Shown here: positions 13,483 to 23,112 of the stretch, one piece after another
How the letters are laid out: the number at the start of each line of letters is the position of its first letter
Position numbering within the stretch: the first letter of the stretch is position 1
Assembly (NCBI GenBank): GCA_944326135.1
Contig: CALVCU010000005.1
Location: 1-64,000 of the forward strand
Direction: 5' to 3'
Origin: an uncultured Ligilactobacillus sp.
GTDB lineage: Bacteria; Bacillota; Bacilli; Lactobacillales; Lactobacillaceae
DNA: 64,000 nucleotides
Notes under the pieces: generated by a model
What the model was told of the DNA's origin: nothing
The model's database searches: none
What the model saw: the letters and a program-made list of their open reading frames with translations, nothing else
Program-made: the position numbers and the translations under genes

Positions 13483-15582
13483 ATGAAAAATTCTGAATTA
13501 AAAATATGGATTAAAACTCAGTGGAAAAATTTTATCTGCTGGTTTAAAAATAAATGGCATCGTTATCAAATTTGGAAATGGATTTTAATTGTATTTTTAA
13601 CTTTATTTTTAGTAGTAAGTGTAAGATTAGTATTTATAGCTAAAACATCTCATGTTAAAGATCTTAAAGCAAGATTAGAACAAACTACAGCTGTATATGA
13701 TTCTTCAAATAATAAAGCAGGATCTATATATTCTCAGAAAGGAACATGGGTATCATTATCAAAAATTTCTAAGAATGTACCAAATGCTGTACTATCAACT
13801 GAAGATCGAAATTTTTATCATGAATATGGATTTTCAATTAAAGGTATTGGCCGAGCTGTGTTTCAATTAATAAGGAATCGTTTATTCGGTGATAATTCGA
13901 TAAGCGGTGGGGGGAGTACTATAACACAGCAGTTAGTAAAAAATGCATTTTTATCGCAAGAACAGACATTTTCTAGAAAAGCAAAAGAAATTTTTATTGC
14001 AATGCAAGTTGAAAATACATATAGTAAAAATGAAATTTTAACGATGTATTTAAATAATGCATATTTTGGAAATGGAGTTTGGGGAATTGAAGATGCTGCT
14101 CAAAGATATTTTGGTGTACACGCATCTCAACTTAATATTCCAGAAGCTGCTACACTTGCAGGAATGTTAACTAATCCTAGTGGTTTTAATCCGGTTGATC
14201 ATCCGTCTGCTTCTAAAAAAAGACGAAATGTAGTTTTGCAGTTAATGTATGAAAATAACAAATTAACAAAATCACAAATGGAAAATTACCAAGATTATCC
14301 AATGCAGGTCAATGATGACTATAGCTATCATTCAGATTATAACTATCCATATTACTTTGATGCAGTTATTAACGAGGCTATAAATGATTATGGATTGACT
14401 GAAAAAGAAATTATGGATGGTGGATATAAGATTTATACATCGTTAAATCAAAAACAACAAAAGATTATGCAAAATGCATTTTCAAATTCAAATCTGTTTC
14501 CTGCAGATCAAGCTGATGGGACCCAAGCACAAGCTGCATCAATTGCAATAGATCCTAATAATGGTGGAGTTACTGCTTTAGTTGGAGGAAGAGAAGATTC
14601 TCATGTGTTTAGAGGATATAATCGAGCTACACAATTAGTTAGATCACCTGGTTCTACAATTAAGCCATTAGCAGTATATACTCCAGCATTAGAAGATGGA
14701 TATCATTATGACTCAATGGTAAATGATAAATTACAATCATATGGTACAAATAAATATACACCACACAACTGGAATAACCAATATTCAGGAAAGATTCCGA
14801 TGTATGAAGCTTTAGCTTTAAGTAAAAATACATCTGCTGTATGGTTATTAAATAAAATTGGTGTAAAAAAAGGTTATGAATCAGTAGAAAAATTTGGAAT
14901 AAAATTATCTAAGTCTGATGAAAATTTAAGTTTAGCATTAGGAGGATTAAAAAAAGGTGTTTCTCCTTACCAAATGGCTAGTGCATATACAGCATTTGCC
15001 AATGATGGAGTTCGTTATGAACCACATTTAATAACGAAAATTGTTGATGCTACAGGAAAGGTAGTTGTAGATAATACAAAGATTAAGCATACCAAGGTCA
15101 TGTCAAAAAAAGTTGCTAAAGAAATGACAAGTATGATGATTGATGTTTATAAACAAGGAACTGGTATGAGTGCTAAACCAAGTGGATATACGATTGCAGG
15201 TAAGACAGGATCAACTCAAAGCACTGATAATATCTCACAAAATGGAACAGCAGAAGATGATCATTGGTTTATTGGATATACCCTTGATATTGTAGTTGCA
15301 ACTTGGATGGGATATGATTCTTCTAAATATAATTTAGGAGAATATGGTGTAAATGAAGGCGCAGGGTTATTCAAAACTGAAATGGAAGGAATAATTCCAA
15401 CTACAAAAGAAACTTCATTTAATGTTCAAGCTGCATCAACTTTAGCAAATAAGGCGGATGATCAATCATCATCAAGTGATGATTTTTGGAGCAATGTTAA
15501 AGAAACAGGACAAAATATTGGAAGTGCTATTCAACAAAAGGCAAATGAATTTAAAGAAAAATTGGAAGATTTTTTTAATTAG
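13483..15582 (+). CDS. Class A penicillin-binding protein (PBP1A family)
   Basis: This bifunctional peptidoglycan glycosyltransferase and transpeptidase has 699 residues. A cytoplasmic N-terminus and one transmembrane helix (about 29-53) lead into the glycosyltransferase domain with EDRNFYHEYG (catalytic Glu near 107) and GGSTITQQLVKNAF. The transpeptidase domain shows SPGSTIKP (active Ser near 390), SKNT near 447 and AGKTGST near 572. The C-terminal tail is Ser/Asp-rich with a short amphipathic stretch. It follows the Crp-like gene with a 13-base gap. PBP1a and PBP2a types cannot be separated from sequence alone. Confidence 0.93.
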   Translation: MKNSELKIWIKTQWKNFICWFKNKWHRYQIWKWILIVFLTLFLVVSVRLVFIAKTSHVKDLKARLEQTTAVYDSSNNKAGSIYSQKGTWVSLSKISKNVPNAVLSTEDRNFYHEYGFSIKGIGRAVFQLIRNRLFGDNSISGGGSTITQQLVKNAFLSQEQTFSRKAKEIFIAMQVENTYSKNEILTMYLNNAYFGNGVWGIEDAAQRYFGVHASQLNIPEAATLAGMLTNPSGFNPVDHPSASKKRRNVVLQLMYENNKLTKSQMENYQDYPMQVNDDYSYHSDYNYPYYFDAVINEAINDYGLTEKEIMDGGYKIYTSLNQKQQKIMQNAFSNSNLFPADQADGTQAQAASIAIDPNNGGVTALVGGREDSHVFRGYNRATQLVRSPGSTIKPLAVYTPALEDGYHYDSMVNDKLQSYGTNKYTPHNWNNQYSGKIPMYEALALSKNTSAVWLLNKIGVKKGYESVEKFGIKLSKSDENLSLALGGLKKGVSPYQMASAYTAFANDGVRYEPHLITKIVDATGKVVVDNTKIKHTKVMSKKVAKEMTSMMIDVYKQGTGMSAKPSGYTIAGKTGSTQSTDNISQNGTAEDDHWFIGYTLDIVVATWMGYDSSKYNLGEYGVNEGAGLFKTEMEGIIPTTKETSFNVQAASTLANKADDQSSSSDDFWSNVKETGQNIGSAIQQKANEFKEKLEDFFN

Positions 15583-15625
15583 AATTGAGTAAAAAGTAGA
15601 ACAAATAGAAATAGAAGGAAATAAA

Positions 15626-16567
15626 ATGAAAAAAATTTTTGATTATGAAGTTGACGAGAATATGAAATTATTTGCATTAATTAAAACTGCAGATGTTAGA
15701 ATTGCCAAAAATGGGTCAAAGTTTATTTCGTTCACATTTTGTGATCAGTCAGGGGAAATTATGGCAAAATTTTGGGATGCGTCTGATAAAGATATTGAAC
15801 AATTTAAGTCAGGTAGAGTAGTTTGCATAACAGGAAAAAGAGAAAATTATCAAAATAATCCTCAAATTAAAATATTTAATTTAAGACTTCCAAATGAAAA
15901 TGAACCAAATGATCCATTAGAATTTGTTCAAAAAGCACCTGAGGATGTAAAAAAAATGGAAAAAGAATTCAATGAATTCTTTTTACAAATAAAAAATCCA
16001 GTATGGAATAAAATTGTTCATGCATTAATAAAAAAATTTCATGATAACTTTTTTACATTCCCGGCAGCTAAAAAAAATCATCATGCATTTGCAGGAGGAT
16101 TAGCATATCATACTTTATCAATTTTGCGGTTAGCTAAAGCAGTAGCTGATGAATATCCTTTTATTAACCGGTCATTGTTGTACTCAGGTGCAATCTTACA
16201 TGATTTAGGTAAAGTAATAGAATTGTCTGGTCCAATTGCAACACAATATACGTTGGATGGTAATTTGATTGGACATATTGTTTTAATTGACGAACAAATT
16301 GTTGAGGTTTGTCATCAATTGAATATTAATGAACAAGATGAGGATGTAATTTTATTACGTCATATGATTTTAGCTCATCATGGATTAATGGAATATGGTT
16401 CTCCTGTTCAACCACATATCATGGAAGCTGAAATATTACATCATTTAGATGATTTAGATGCTTCAATACAAATGATGAAAGGTGCTTTAGATCATACAGA
16501 AAATGGAGAGTTTTCTGAAAGAATATTTGGATTAGATGGACGCAATTTTTATAAGCCTAAAAATTAA
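15626..16567 (+). CDS. yhaM: 3'-5' exoribonuclease YhaM
   Basis: YhaM degrades RNA from the 3' end in Firmicutes. The 313 residues contain an N-terminal OB-fold nucleic-acid-binding domain (about 10-85, FISFTFCDQSGEIMAKFWD) and an HD phosphohydrolase domain with KNHHAFAGGLAYHTLS, AILHDLGK (HD near 191) and LAHHG. Length matches B. subtilis YhaM. A GAAGGA site precedes the ATG. It is convergent with prsA and shares a bidirectional terminator, and may be transcribed with the upstream PBP gene, since no terminator separates them. Confidence 0.92.
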   Translation: MKKIFDYEVDENMKLFALIKTADVRIAKNGSKFISFTFCDQSGEIMAKFWDASDKDIEQFKSGRVVCITGKRENYQNNPQIKIFNLRLPNENEPNDPLEFVQKAPEDVKKMEKEFNEFFLQIKNPVWNKIVHALIKKFHDNFFTFPAAKKNHHAFAGGLAYHTLSILRLAKAVADEYPFINRSLLYSGAILHDLGKVIELSGPIATQYTLDGNLIGHIVLIDEQIVEVCHQLNINEQDEDVILLRHMILAHHGLMEYGSPVQPHIMEAEILHHLDDLDASIQMMKGALDHTENGEFSERIFGLDGRNFYKPKN

Positions 16568-16584
16568 ATGATTATTGAATAATA

Positions 16585-16616
16585 AAAAAGCCAAGAATTT
16601 ATATTCTTGGCTTTTT
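16585..16616. terminator. Bidirectional terminator between yhaM and prsA
   Basis: Perfect 14-bp stem AAAAAGCCAAGAAT/ATTCTTGGCTTTTT. Confidence 0.9.
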
Positions 16617-16618
16617 GT

Positions 16619-17524
16619 TTAGTTTTGGCTGTTTACTGTTGAATTTGTACTTGTATAGTTAGCTAAAACATTTTCTAAGTCTTTATCTTTGATTGAAACA
16701 TCACCATTCTTCAATATCTTAGAAACAATCTTTTGAAGAGCAGTAGAATCATTCATTTTTTCATCGATAATTTGACTCTTTAATTCTTTAATGTGATCAG
16801 ACATTTTACCCTTGCCTGGGTTCTTAATGCAGTAGATAACTTGATAGCCATAAGATGTTTTAACTGGTGTTTCAGTAAATTGACCTGGCTTAAGTTTAAA
16901 TGCTGCCTTTTTGAATGAACTGTCTAATTGTGTATCAGTGTTGTTAAATGATGGTAATTTTCCGCCATCATCTTTTGTAGATGAATCAGTAGAGTATTCT
17001 TTAGCTAATTTTTTAAAGTTATCATAGCTTCCATCTTCTTTTAACTTATTGATAACGTCGTTAGCTTCAGATTCTTTTGAAACTAAAATATGTGCAACAG
17101 TGATATTTGGTTCATATGATTTCCATTGTTCTTTAAGCATTTTATTTGTAATCTTTGTGTTTGCAATTACTGCTTGACGAAGTAATAAGTTAGAACGAAT
17201 TTGTTCCTTTAATGATGAAGGAGTCAAACTATTTTGTTCTAATGCTTGAGAGAAGCTTGAACCATATTCATCCTTTAATTTATCGTATTGTTTATTAACA
17301 TCTGATTTAGAAACTTTATTACCATAGTCTTTTTCAAGTACTTTATCTAAAATCATTTGTTGTAATACTTGTTTACCACTTTGAGTTTCTTTCATTTTGT
17401 CATAATATTCTTGTTCTGTAATCTTGCCACCAGAAGTGGTTGCAACGGTTTTAGAACAGGCTGCAAGACTAAATGTTGTCAAAACCCCTAAGGTTGCAAC
17501 AAGAAGTTTTTTCATTTTCTTCAT
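16619..17524 (-). CDS. prsA: Foldase lipoprotein PrsA (parvulin PPIase)
   Basis: This extracytoplasmic peptidyl-prolyl isomerase helps exported proteins fold. From ATG 17524 the 301-residue protein has a lipoprotein signal ([14 protein letters not shown]) with lipobox LAAC and Cys23 as the lipidated residue. A SurA-like N-terminal region follows, then a parvulin domain ([24 protein letters not shown]). Upstream in-frame ATGs would add a non-signal-like extension, so 17524 is preferred, although its ribosome site (GGATG) is weak. The gene lies downstream of the minus-strand HIT and YtxH-like genes, as is common in lactobacilli. Confidence 0.92.
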   Translation of the reverse strand: MKKMKKLLVATLGVLTTFSLAACSKTVATTSGGKITEQEYYDKMKETQSGKQVLQQMILDKVLEKDYGNKVSKSDVNKQYDKLKDEYGSSFSQALEQNSLTPSSLKEQIRSNLLLRQAVIANTKITNKMLKEQWKSYEPNITVAHILVSKESEANDVINKLKEDGSYDNFKKLAKEYSTDSSTKDDGGKLPSFNNTDTQLDSSFKKAAFKLKPGQFTETPVKTSYGYQVIYCIKNPGKGKMSDHIKELKSQIIDEKMNDSTALQKIVSKILKNGDVSIKDKDLENVLANYTSTNSTVNSQN

Positions 17525-17637
17525 GAAAACAAACACATCCATTCTATTTATTTTATAGATAACAATTTTAACTATAACATAAAGAATTTTAACAGTCATA
17601 AAATTCTGAAAAAATTCATAGATTATTACAGTTTTTT

Positions 17638-17940
17638 CTATTGATGTTTTATATTTTTTTCAATGTTGTTAATATTTGGCTTAATATTTTGAGAATACTT
17701 AGAAATATCAGAACTTAATTCTTCAAAGATGCCCTTTGTATCATTTAAAGTTTTTTTCATTTCAGTAGCTTTATCTTTAACATTAAATGCTTTATCAACA
17801 ACTTCATCTACAGAACTATTAAGAGAATCCACTTCCACAGAATAGTTAATTAGTGCATCTAAAATTTTGTCTTTTTTTAAATATGCAATGCCAACAGCTG
17901 CACTTGAAATTAAGAAAAATCCGAATAAAAATTTTTTCAT
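17638..17940 (-). CDS. YtxH-like membrane-anchored coiled-coil protein
   Basis: This 100-residue protein has a short hydrophobic N-terminal segment ([21 protein letters not shown]) and a long helical, heptad-rich tail ([21 protein letters not shown]), the layout of YtxH-like proteins. Function is unknown. It starts only 3 bases after the stop of the HIT gene on the same strand, so it is cotranscribed with it. Confidence 0.65.
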   Translation of the reverse strand: MKKFLFGFFLISSAAVGIAYLKKDKILDALINYSVEVDSLNSSVDEVVDKAFNVKDKATEMKKTLNDTKGIFEELSSDISKYSQNIKPNINNIEKNIKHQ

Positions 17941-17943
17941 AAA

Positions 17944-18378
17944 TTAATCCTCCAAATTCTCACGAATTGAAGATGCTATTTTTTCTAATTTTTCAGATGT
18001 ATATGCGTTTGAATTATCTTTAAATCTCATTCCAAAATCATCTTCATCACGTGTAAAACGTGGGATAAAATGAATATGTGAGTGAAAAACAGATTGATAA
18101 GCAACTTCACCATTATTATTTATAATGTTTAATCCCTTGATTTTAGGATTTGATTTTTCAATTGCTCTTGCAATCATTGGTATTTTAGTAAGAACGTCCA
18201 TTGCTAACTGTTGATCATAATCATAGATATTTTCAACATGTTTTTTTGGTACGAGTAAAGTATGACCTGGTGTTGCTTGAGATATGTCTAAAAAAGCAAG
18301 CACAGTATCATCTTCATATACTTTTGTACTTGGGATATCTCCATTGATAATTTTACAAAAAATACAGTTATTATCCAT
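17944..18378 (-). CDS. HIT-family nucleotide hydrolase
   Basis: The 144-residue protein has the histidine-triad signature HSHIHFIPRF with a preceding zinc-type CIFCKI motif near the N-terminus, as in Hit of Gram-positive bacteria. The family hydrolyses AMP-lysine or related adenosine phosphoramidates. ATG 18378 is chosen because AAGGA lies 5 bases upstream; the frame extends further but without a ribosome site. It is divergent from ecsA, the usual context of hit in Bacillus and lactobacilli, and leads the hit, ytxH-like, prsA series. Confidence 0.9.
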   Translation of the reverse strand: MDNNCIFCKIINGDIPSTKVYEDDTVLAFLDISQATPGHTLLVPKKHVENIYDYDQQLAMDVLTKIPMIARAIEKSNPKIKGLNIINNNGEVAYQSVFHSHIHFIPRFTRDEDDFGMRFKDNSNAYTSEKLEKIASSIRENLED

Positions 18379-18533
18379 GTTTGTCCTTCTTTCATTGAAT
18401 GATTTCATTTTTAGTATACACAAACAAATAATAGATTGCAGTAACTTTCATATAAAATATAGTATATATCATAATTGACTCTATATTAAAATTTCATGTT
18501 ATAATTTTGAAATAGAAATGAGGAGGAGTAATA

Positions 18534-19274
18534 ATGACACTAAAGGTTAGTGATTTAGTTGGAGGATACTCTCAAATTCCAGTATTAAAGAACATTTCCT
18601 TTGAGGTTAATCCACATGAATTAGTTGGACTAATTGGACTAAATGGAGCAGGTAAATCAACAACTATTAAGCATATAATTGGTTTATTAGAACCTTATTC
18701 TGGAAAAGTAACAATTGATGGTCAAACTTTGCAAGAAGATCCTCAAGTATATAAAGCTAAACTCGCATATATACCAGAAACGCCAATTTTATATGATGAA
18801 TTAACATTGAAAGAACATCTAGAGTTAACAATAATGGCATACGATTTAGATTATAAAGAGGCTTGGAAAAAAGCAGAAGACTTGTTAAAAATGTTTCGTC
18901 TAGATAAAAAATTAGATTGGTTTCCAAATAATTTTTCTAAAGGAATGAAACAAAAAGTGATGATTATATCTGCTTTTATGACAAATGCAGATATATATAT
19001 TATTGATGAGCCATTTTATGGTTTAGATCCACTTGCAATAAAAAAATTATTAGATTTAATAGAAAAAGCTAAAGACAATGGAGCAGCCATATTGATGTCT
19101 ACTCACATTTTATCAACCGCTCAAGAAGTATGTGATCGGTTTGTTATGATAAATCAGGGAAAAGTAGAAGCAGAAGGTAATTTAAAAGCTTTACAACAAA
19201 AAATTGGCAGCAATAATGCATCACTATCTGATATTTATTTTAAGATTACACAAGGAGAAAATGAACATGAATAA
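18534..19274 (+). CDS. ecsA: ABC transporter ATP-binding protein EcsA
   Basis: The 246 residues carry Walker A GLNGAGKST (35-43), a signature-type FSKGMKQ (134-140) where LSGGQ would be expected, Walker B ADIYIIDEP (152-160) and the switch His in STHI. The modified signature and the partner gene match EcsA of the Ecs transporter, needed in B. subtilis for secretion and intramembrane proteolysis (RasP activity). It overlaps ecsB by 8 bases. AGGAGG precedes the ATG. Confidence 0.9.
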   Translation: MTLKVSDLVGGYSQIPVLKNISFEVNPHELVGLIGLNGAGKSTTIKHIIGLLEPYSGKVTIDGQTLQEDPQVYKAKLAYIPETPILYDELTLKEHLELTIMAYDLDYKEAWKKAEDLLKMFRLDKKLDWFPNNFSKGMKQKVMIISAFMTNADIYIIDEPFYGLDPLAIKKLLDLIEKAKDNGAAILMSTHILSTAQEVCDRFVMINQGKVEAEGNLKALQQKIGSNNASLSDIYFKITQGENEHE

Positions 19275-20484
19275 TTTGTGGAATCAACGATTAAATAAAT
19301 ATCAAAAAAAACTTTTGAAATATTTACGCTTTGTATTTAATGATCATTTTATTATTGCACTATTTTTTATTTTAGGTGCAGCTTGTTATGGATATTTTAT
19401 TTTAATTGACAATTATATAACTAAATATACATTTCAAGATAAACTAGTCGCAGTTATTATTTTATATCTGTTTTTACAAATTGGTAAAATTGCTACTTTA
19501 TTAAGTAAGCCTGATATAGTTTTTTTATTACCAAAAGATTATGAAATTAATAAATATTTGAAATGCGCATTAAAACATAGTTTTTTCATTAATACAATAA
19601 TGCAGGGAGCTCTTGTAATTATAGTAGTACCTTTTCTTGTGCGCGTTTTAGGATTTAATATAGTTGAATGGATTGTAATTTTAATAAGTCAAATTATTTT
19701 AAAGTATAGTTTATTATTGTTGAAAAAATTTGATTTATTCAATACAAGATGGACCAGATCAACTCCAGGAATTATCGTTTATTATATTCTGCCATTATTA
19801 GCTATTTTATGTGGTATTTTCTTTTCTTCATGGTTAGAATTAATAATTTCAATTGGATTAATAATTTTAACCAATGCACTTCAAAATAAAATACAGAATA
19901 ATCATATATTTAAGTGGAATCAAGCAATTGAATTAGAAGAATCAAGGGTAAGAAGAATTTATAAATTTTTTAGTTTATTTACCTATGTACCTGAAGTATC
20001 AGAAACAATAAAGGAACGTAAGTATTTAGATTTTCTTTTACCTAAATACTCTAAAGATCAAAATAAAACATATTTATATTTATATTGGCGTGGATTTTGG
20101 AGAAATACAGAATATAGTGGTATTTTTATAAGATTAACATTAATTAGTTTAATTATTGGATGTTTTGTCAATTTATATTGGTTATCAATTTTATTAATTC
20201 TATTATTTATTTATTTAACAGGTTTTCAACTTTTACCACTTTATAATCAATATTCAGATAACATATTTACACATCTGTATCCTTTAAATGAAAAAATACG
20301 TGAAAAGAACTTTAAAAATGTTTTACTAAAAATTCTGATTGTACAAATTTTAATTTTAACAATTGTTATTTTTATAAAGACAATGTCAATAATCAAAGCA
20401 TTAATTTTTATAGCATTAGCAATGATTATAATGTTTTTCTTAATAAAGGTTGTATTAAAACGACAATTGATAAAAATGGCTTGA
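19267..20484 (+). CDS. ecsB: ABC transporter permease EcsB
   Basis: This 405-residue membrane protein has several paired hydrophobic segments (around 30-70, 95-165, 175-215, 300-345 and 365-400). Its position directly after ecsA and its composition match EcsB, the membrane subunit of the Ecs system. ATG 19267 is preferred: an AGGAG lies 9 bases upstream, whereas ATG 19261 would leave only 3. It starts inside the last codons of ecsA, indicating translational coupling. Confidence 0.85.
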   Translation: MNNLWNQRLNKYQKKLLKYLRFVFNDHFIIALFFILGAACYGYFILIDNYITKYTFQDKLVAVIILYLFLQIGKIATLLSKPDIVFLLPKDYEINKYLKCALKHSFFINTIMQGALVIIVVPFLVRVLGFNIVEWIVILISQIILKYSLLLLKKFDLFNTRWTRSTPGIIVYYILPLLAILCGIFFSSWLELIISIGLIILTNALQNKIQNNHIFKWNQAIELEESRVRRIYKFFSLFTYVPEVSETIKERKYLDFLLPKYSKDQNKTYLYLYWRGFWRNTEYSGIFIRLTLISLIIGCFVNLYWLSILLILLFIYLTGFQLLPLYNQYSDNIFTHLYPLNEKIREKNFKNVLLKILIVQILILTIVIFIKTMSIIKALIFIALAMIIMFFLIKVVLKRQLIKMA

Positions 20485-20548
20485 CAGTTATCAAGTAAAC
20501 TTATAGACTTTAAGTAGTTATCGATATATGTAGGAGGAGAGTAGCGAT

Positions 20549-21349
20549 ATGGATTCCAATCCCAAAAAAGGTTGGCGCATTCTCCCAGTAGGTGGCAATA
20601 CTGGAATGGCATATATGGGTGAAAAAAATGATCGACGTTTATTTTTGAAAAGGAATACTTCTCCATTTTTGGCAGCTTTATCTTTAGAGGAAATCACTCC
20701 AAGACTTGTTTGGACTAAGAGAATGGTTTCTGGTGATACATTAACTGCACAAGAATGGATGAATGGACGTAATTTACACCGAAACGAAATGAAACAATCA
20801 CAGGTATCTGATTTATTGGCTCGTGTTCATCATTCTGAATTATTAAAAAGAATGTGGAAACAGGTTGGTGGAAAAATTACAACTCCTCAAACATTGATTG
20901 ATGAATGTTATATTAATATATCACCTGATTTACGAAGCCATCCTCTAATTTCAAAAGTATTAAAAGCTTTGAATGATAATCAACCACAGCTGGAGTGCTC
21001 GAATTATGAAGTATGTCATGGCGATTTAAATCATAAAAATTGTTTACTATCTGACACAGGAAAACTTTACTTAGTTGATTGGGATTCTGCTAAATTAGCA
21101 GATCCTGCATTAGATTTAAGTATGTTAATGTGCCGGTATGTCCCACGTGATGAATGGCAAAATTGGTTAAAGCAATATTTAAAAGCAGAACCTAGTGATA
21201 GTTTGAAAAAACGTATTGTTTGGTATACATTTTTGAATTTAATTCAGGCAATTGAAGAAAGTCATCGACGTGGTCGTTTCCATGAAATGAACCAAGACAT
21301 AATTAAATTATCAGAAATTGTAAAAGATCAAAGTTATTATGAAATTTAA
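20549..21349 (+). CDS. Aminoglycoside/choline-kinase-like phosphotransferase (YtmP type)
   Basis: The 266 residues fold as a small APH-type kinase: an N-terminal beta-rich lobe with LFLKRNTSPF, a catalytic loop VCHGDLNHKN (Asp158 as catalytic base, Asn163 as metal ligand) and the DFG-equivalent LVDWDSAKLADPA. The position just upstream of trmB matches ytmP in B. subtilis. The physiological substrate is not established, and an antibiotic-resistance role should not be assumed. AGGAGGAG precedes the ATG, and a short terminator follows. Confidence 0.82.
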   Translation: MDSNPKKGWRILPVGGNTGMAYMGEKNDRRLFLKRNTSPFLAALSLEEITPRLVWTKRMVSGDTLTAQEWMNGRNLHRNEMKQSQVSDLLARVHHSELLKRMWKQVGGKITTPQTLIDECYINISPDLRSHPLISKVLKALNDNQPQLECSNYEVCHGDLNHKNCLLSDTGKLYLVDWDSAKLADPALDLSMLMCRYVPRDEWQNWLKQYLKAEPSDSLKKRIVWYTFLNLIQAIEESHRRGRFHEMNQDIIKLSEIVKDQSYYEI

Positions 21350-21380
21350 GGTTGTGACAAAGGTCGCAACCTGATTTTTT
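21349..21380 (+). terminator. Terminator between the ytmP-like gene and trmB
   Basis: Stem GGTTGTGAC/GTCGCAACC with one wobble, a short loop and six T. Readthrough into trmB is likely because trmB starts close by. Confidence 0.6.
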
Positions 21381-21394
21381 AGAAAGGAAAATGA

Positions 21395-22033
21395 ATGAGA
21401 CTTAGAAATCGTCCCTGGGCTAAGCCGCTAATTGAAGAAAATCCCCAATATGTAGTTACATCTCCTGAAGAATTTAAGGGAAAATGGGATACAAGATTTG
21501 AAAAAGAAGCCCCATTATTTATTGAAATTGGAATGGGAAAGGGCCAATTTATTGTTGAAATGGCAAAACAACATCCAGAAAATAATTATATTGGGATGGA
21601 ATTACAAACTGTTGCAACAGGTTATGCGTTAAAAAAACAACTTGAAAATAAATTACCTAATTTGCAACTGGTTCGCGCAAATGGTGCTGCATTAACAGAA
21701 TATTTTGAGAAAGATGAAGTTGATGGCATTTATTTAAACTTTTCTGATCCTTGGCCTAAAAAAAGACAGGCCAAAAGAAGATTGACATATCCTACATTTT
21801 TAAAGCAATATCAAAGTGTAATGAAGAAACAAGGACATATAGAATTTAAAACGGATAATCGTGGCTTGTTCGAGTATTCAATTGTTTCTATGAATAACTT
21901 TGGAATGGAATTTGATCAAATTTGGTTGGATTTACATGCAACACCTGATTTAACAGATAATGTATTAACTGAATATGAAGAGAAATTTAGAAAAAAAGGT
22001 CCAATTTATAAACTAGAAGCTCACTTTAAGTAG
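21395..22033 (+). CDS. trmB: tRNA (guanine-N7-)-methyltransferase
   Basis: TrmB forms m7G46 in tRNA using S-adenosylmethionine. The 212 residues show MRLRNRPWA at the start, the SAM-binding [12 protein letters not shown], the family signature [15 protein letters not shown] and the C-terminal [17 protein letters not shown]. Length and motifs are fully typical. It runs into the thioredoxin-like gene after 15 bases. Confidence 0.96.
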   Translation: MRLRNRPWAKPLIEENPQYVVTSPEEFKGKWDTRFEKEAPLFIEIGMGKGQFIVEMAKQHPENNYIGMELQTVATGYALKKQLENKLPNLQLVRANGAALTEYFEKDEVDGIYLNFSDPWPKKRQAKRRLTYPTFLKQYQSVMKKQGHIEFKTDNRGLFEYSIVSMNNFGMEFDQIWLDLHATPDLTDNVLTEYEEKFRKKGPIYKLEAHFK

Positions 22034-22048
22034 GAGGAACATGAAGTA

Positions 22049-22369
22049 ATGGAAAAGTTAGAAAAAACTAATTTAAAAGAATTAGAGAATAAACTTTCCA
22101 AGGGAAAGTATGTATTATTTTTTACAGCCGACTGGTGTCCGGATTGTCGGTTTATTAAACCAGCAATGAGTGAAATTGAGGAAGAATATTCAGAATTCGA
22201 TTTTATAAAAATTGACCGTGATGAGAATATTGAATTATGTGATGAAATGTCAATTATGGGAATTCCAAGTTTTGTTGTATTTAAAAATGGACAAGAAGTT
22301 AGCCGATTTGTAAATAAAGAACGTAAAACTAAACAAGAAGTTGAAAAATTTTTAGATAGTGTGAAATGA
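22049..22369 (+). CDS. Thioredoxin-like protein (YtpP type)
   Basis: This 106-residue thioredoxin fold has a WCPDC active site (Cys30, Cys33) in FFTADWCPDCRF and a cis-Pro motif GIPSFVVFKNG. The Pro-Asp dipeptide between the cysteines, and the context trmB, this gene, ytpR, sftA, identify it with B. subtilis ytpP, a monothiol/disulfide exchange protein. It is in one operon with trmB and ytpR, with gaps of 15 and 9 bases. Confidence 0.85.
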   Translation: MEKLEKTNLKELENKLSKGKYVLFFTADWCPDCRFIKPAMSEIEEEYSEFDFIKIDRDENIELCDEMSIMGIPSFVVFKNGQEVSRFVNKERKTKQEVEKFLDSVK

Positions 22370-22378
22370 GGGATATAA

Positions 22379-23023
22379 ATGTTAATAGCTAGTTATAATC
22401 CAAAACATCTTGGGGATGTTTTAATTACAATGATTAATCCAGATGTAAAAGAACAGTCATTTGAAAAAAAAGAAGATGTAGTTCGTATTTTTAATAAAGA
22501 AAATAATCAAACGATTGGATATAACTTTTTTGAAATTTCAAAAGTATTGTCTGGATTAAATGGAAATGGACAAATCAAATTAACTACAGACCAAGTAAAG
22601 GTATTAAATCAACATTTAAAAGAGTTAGGCTTTAAAGATCTATTAACATTTGACAATGAACCAAAATTTGTAGTGGGTTATGTAAAGAAAATGGAAGAAC
22701 ATCCAGATTCTGACCATTTACACATTACTCAAACGTTAGTGGATAATGATAAAATATTACAAATTGTTTGTGGAGCACCTAATATTCAAGAAGGTCAGAC
22801 AGTCGTTGTTGCTAAAGAAGGGGCAATGATGCCTACTGGTGCAATGATTTGGAACGGTAAATTACGCGGTGTAGAGAGTGATGGCATGATTTGCTCAGCA
22901 AGAGAATTGAATCTTCCAAATGCACCTCAAAAACGTGGTGTTTTAGTATTACCGGCAGATGAATATCATGCGGGTGATGAATTTGATTTTGATAAAGCTG
23001 CAACATTATTTGTAGAAAATTAA
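22379..23023 (+). CDS. ytpR: YtpR-type tRNA-binding-domain protein
   Basis: The 214 residues contain an N-terminal DUF4479-type region (1-90) and a C-terminal tRNA-binding OB-fold (about 95-205) of the PheT N-terminal/EMAP type, with KFVVGYVKKMEEHPDSDHLHI, IVCGAPNIQEGQ and MICSARELNLP. The cellular role is not established. It ends the trmB operon at a strong terminator, just before sftA, as in B. subtilis. Confidence 0.88.
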   Translation: MLIASYNPKHLGDVLITMINPDVKEQSFEKKEDVVRIFNKENNQTIGYNFFEISKVLSGLNGNGQIKLTTDQVKVLNQHLKELGFKDLLTFDNEPKFVVGYVKKMEEHPDSDHLHITQTLVDNDKILQIVCGAPNIQEGQTVVVAKEGAMMPTGAMIWNGKLRGVESDGMICSARELNLPNAPQKRGVLVLPADEYHAGDEFDFDKAATLFVEN

Positions 23024-23051
23024 TCAATAAATTTAGTAATTTGTGATAAAA

Positions 23052-23092
23052 TGGGCTAGGTAACATTCATTTGTTACTAGCCCAATTTTTTT
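23052..23092 (+). terminator. Terminator after ytpR
   Basis: Long stem TGGGCTAG-TAACA/TGTTACTAGCCCA with one bulge, then a T-run. Confidence 0.9.
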
Positions 23093-23112
23093 AGTAAGGA
23101 TGATCATAAATT

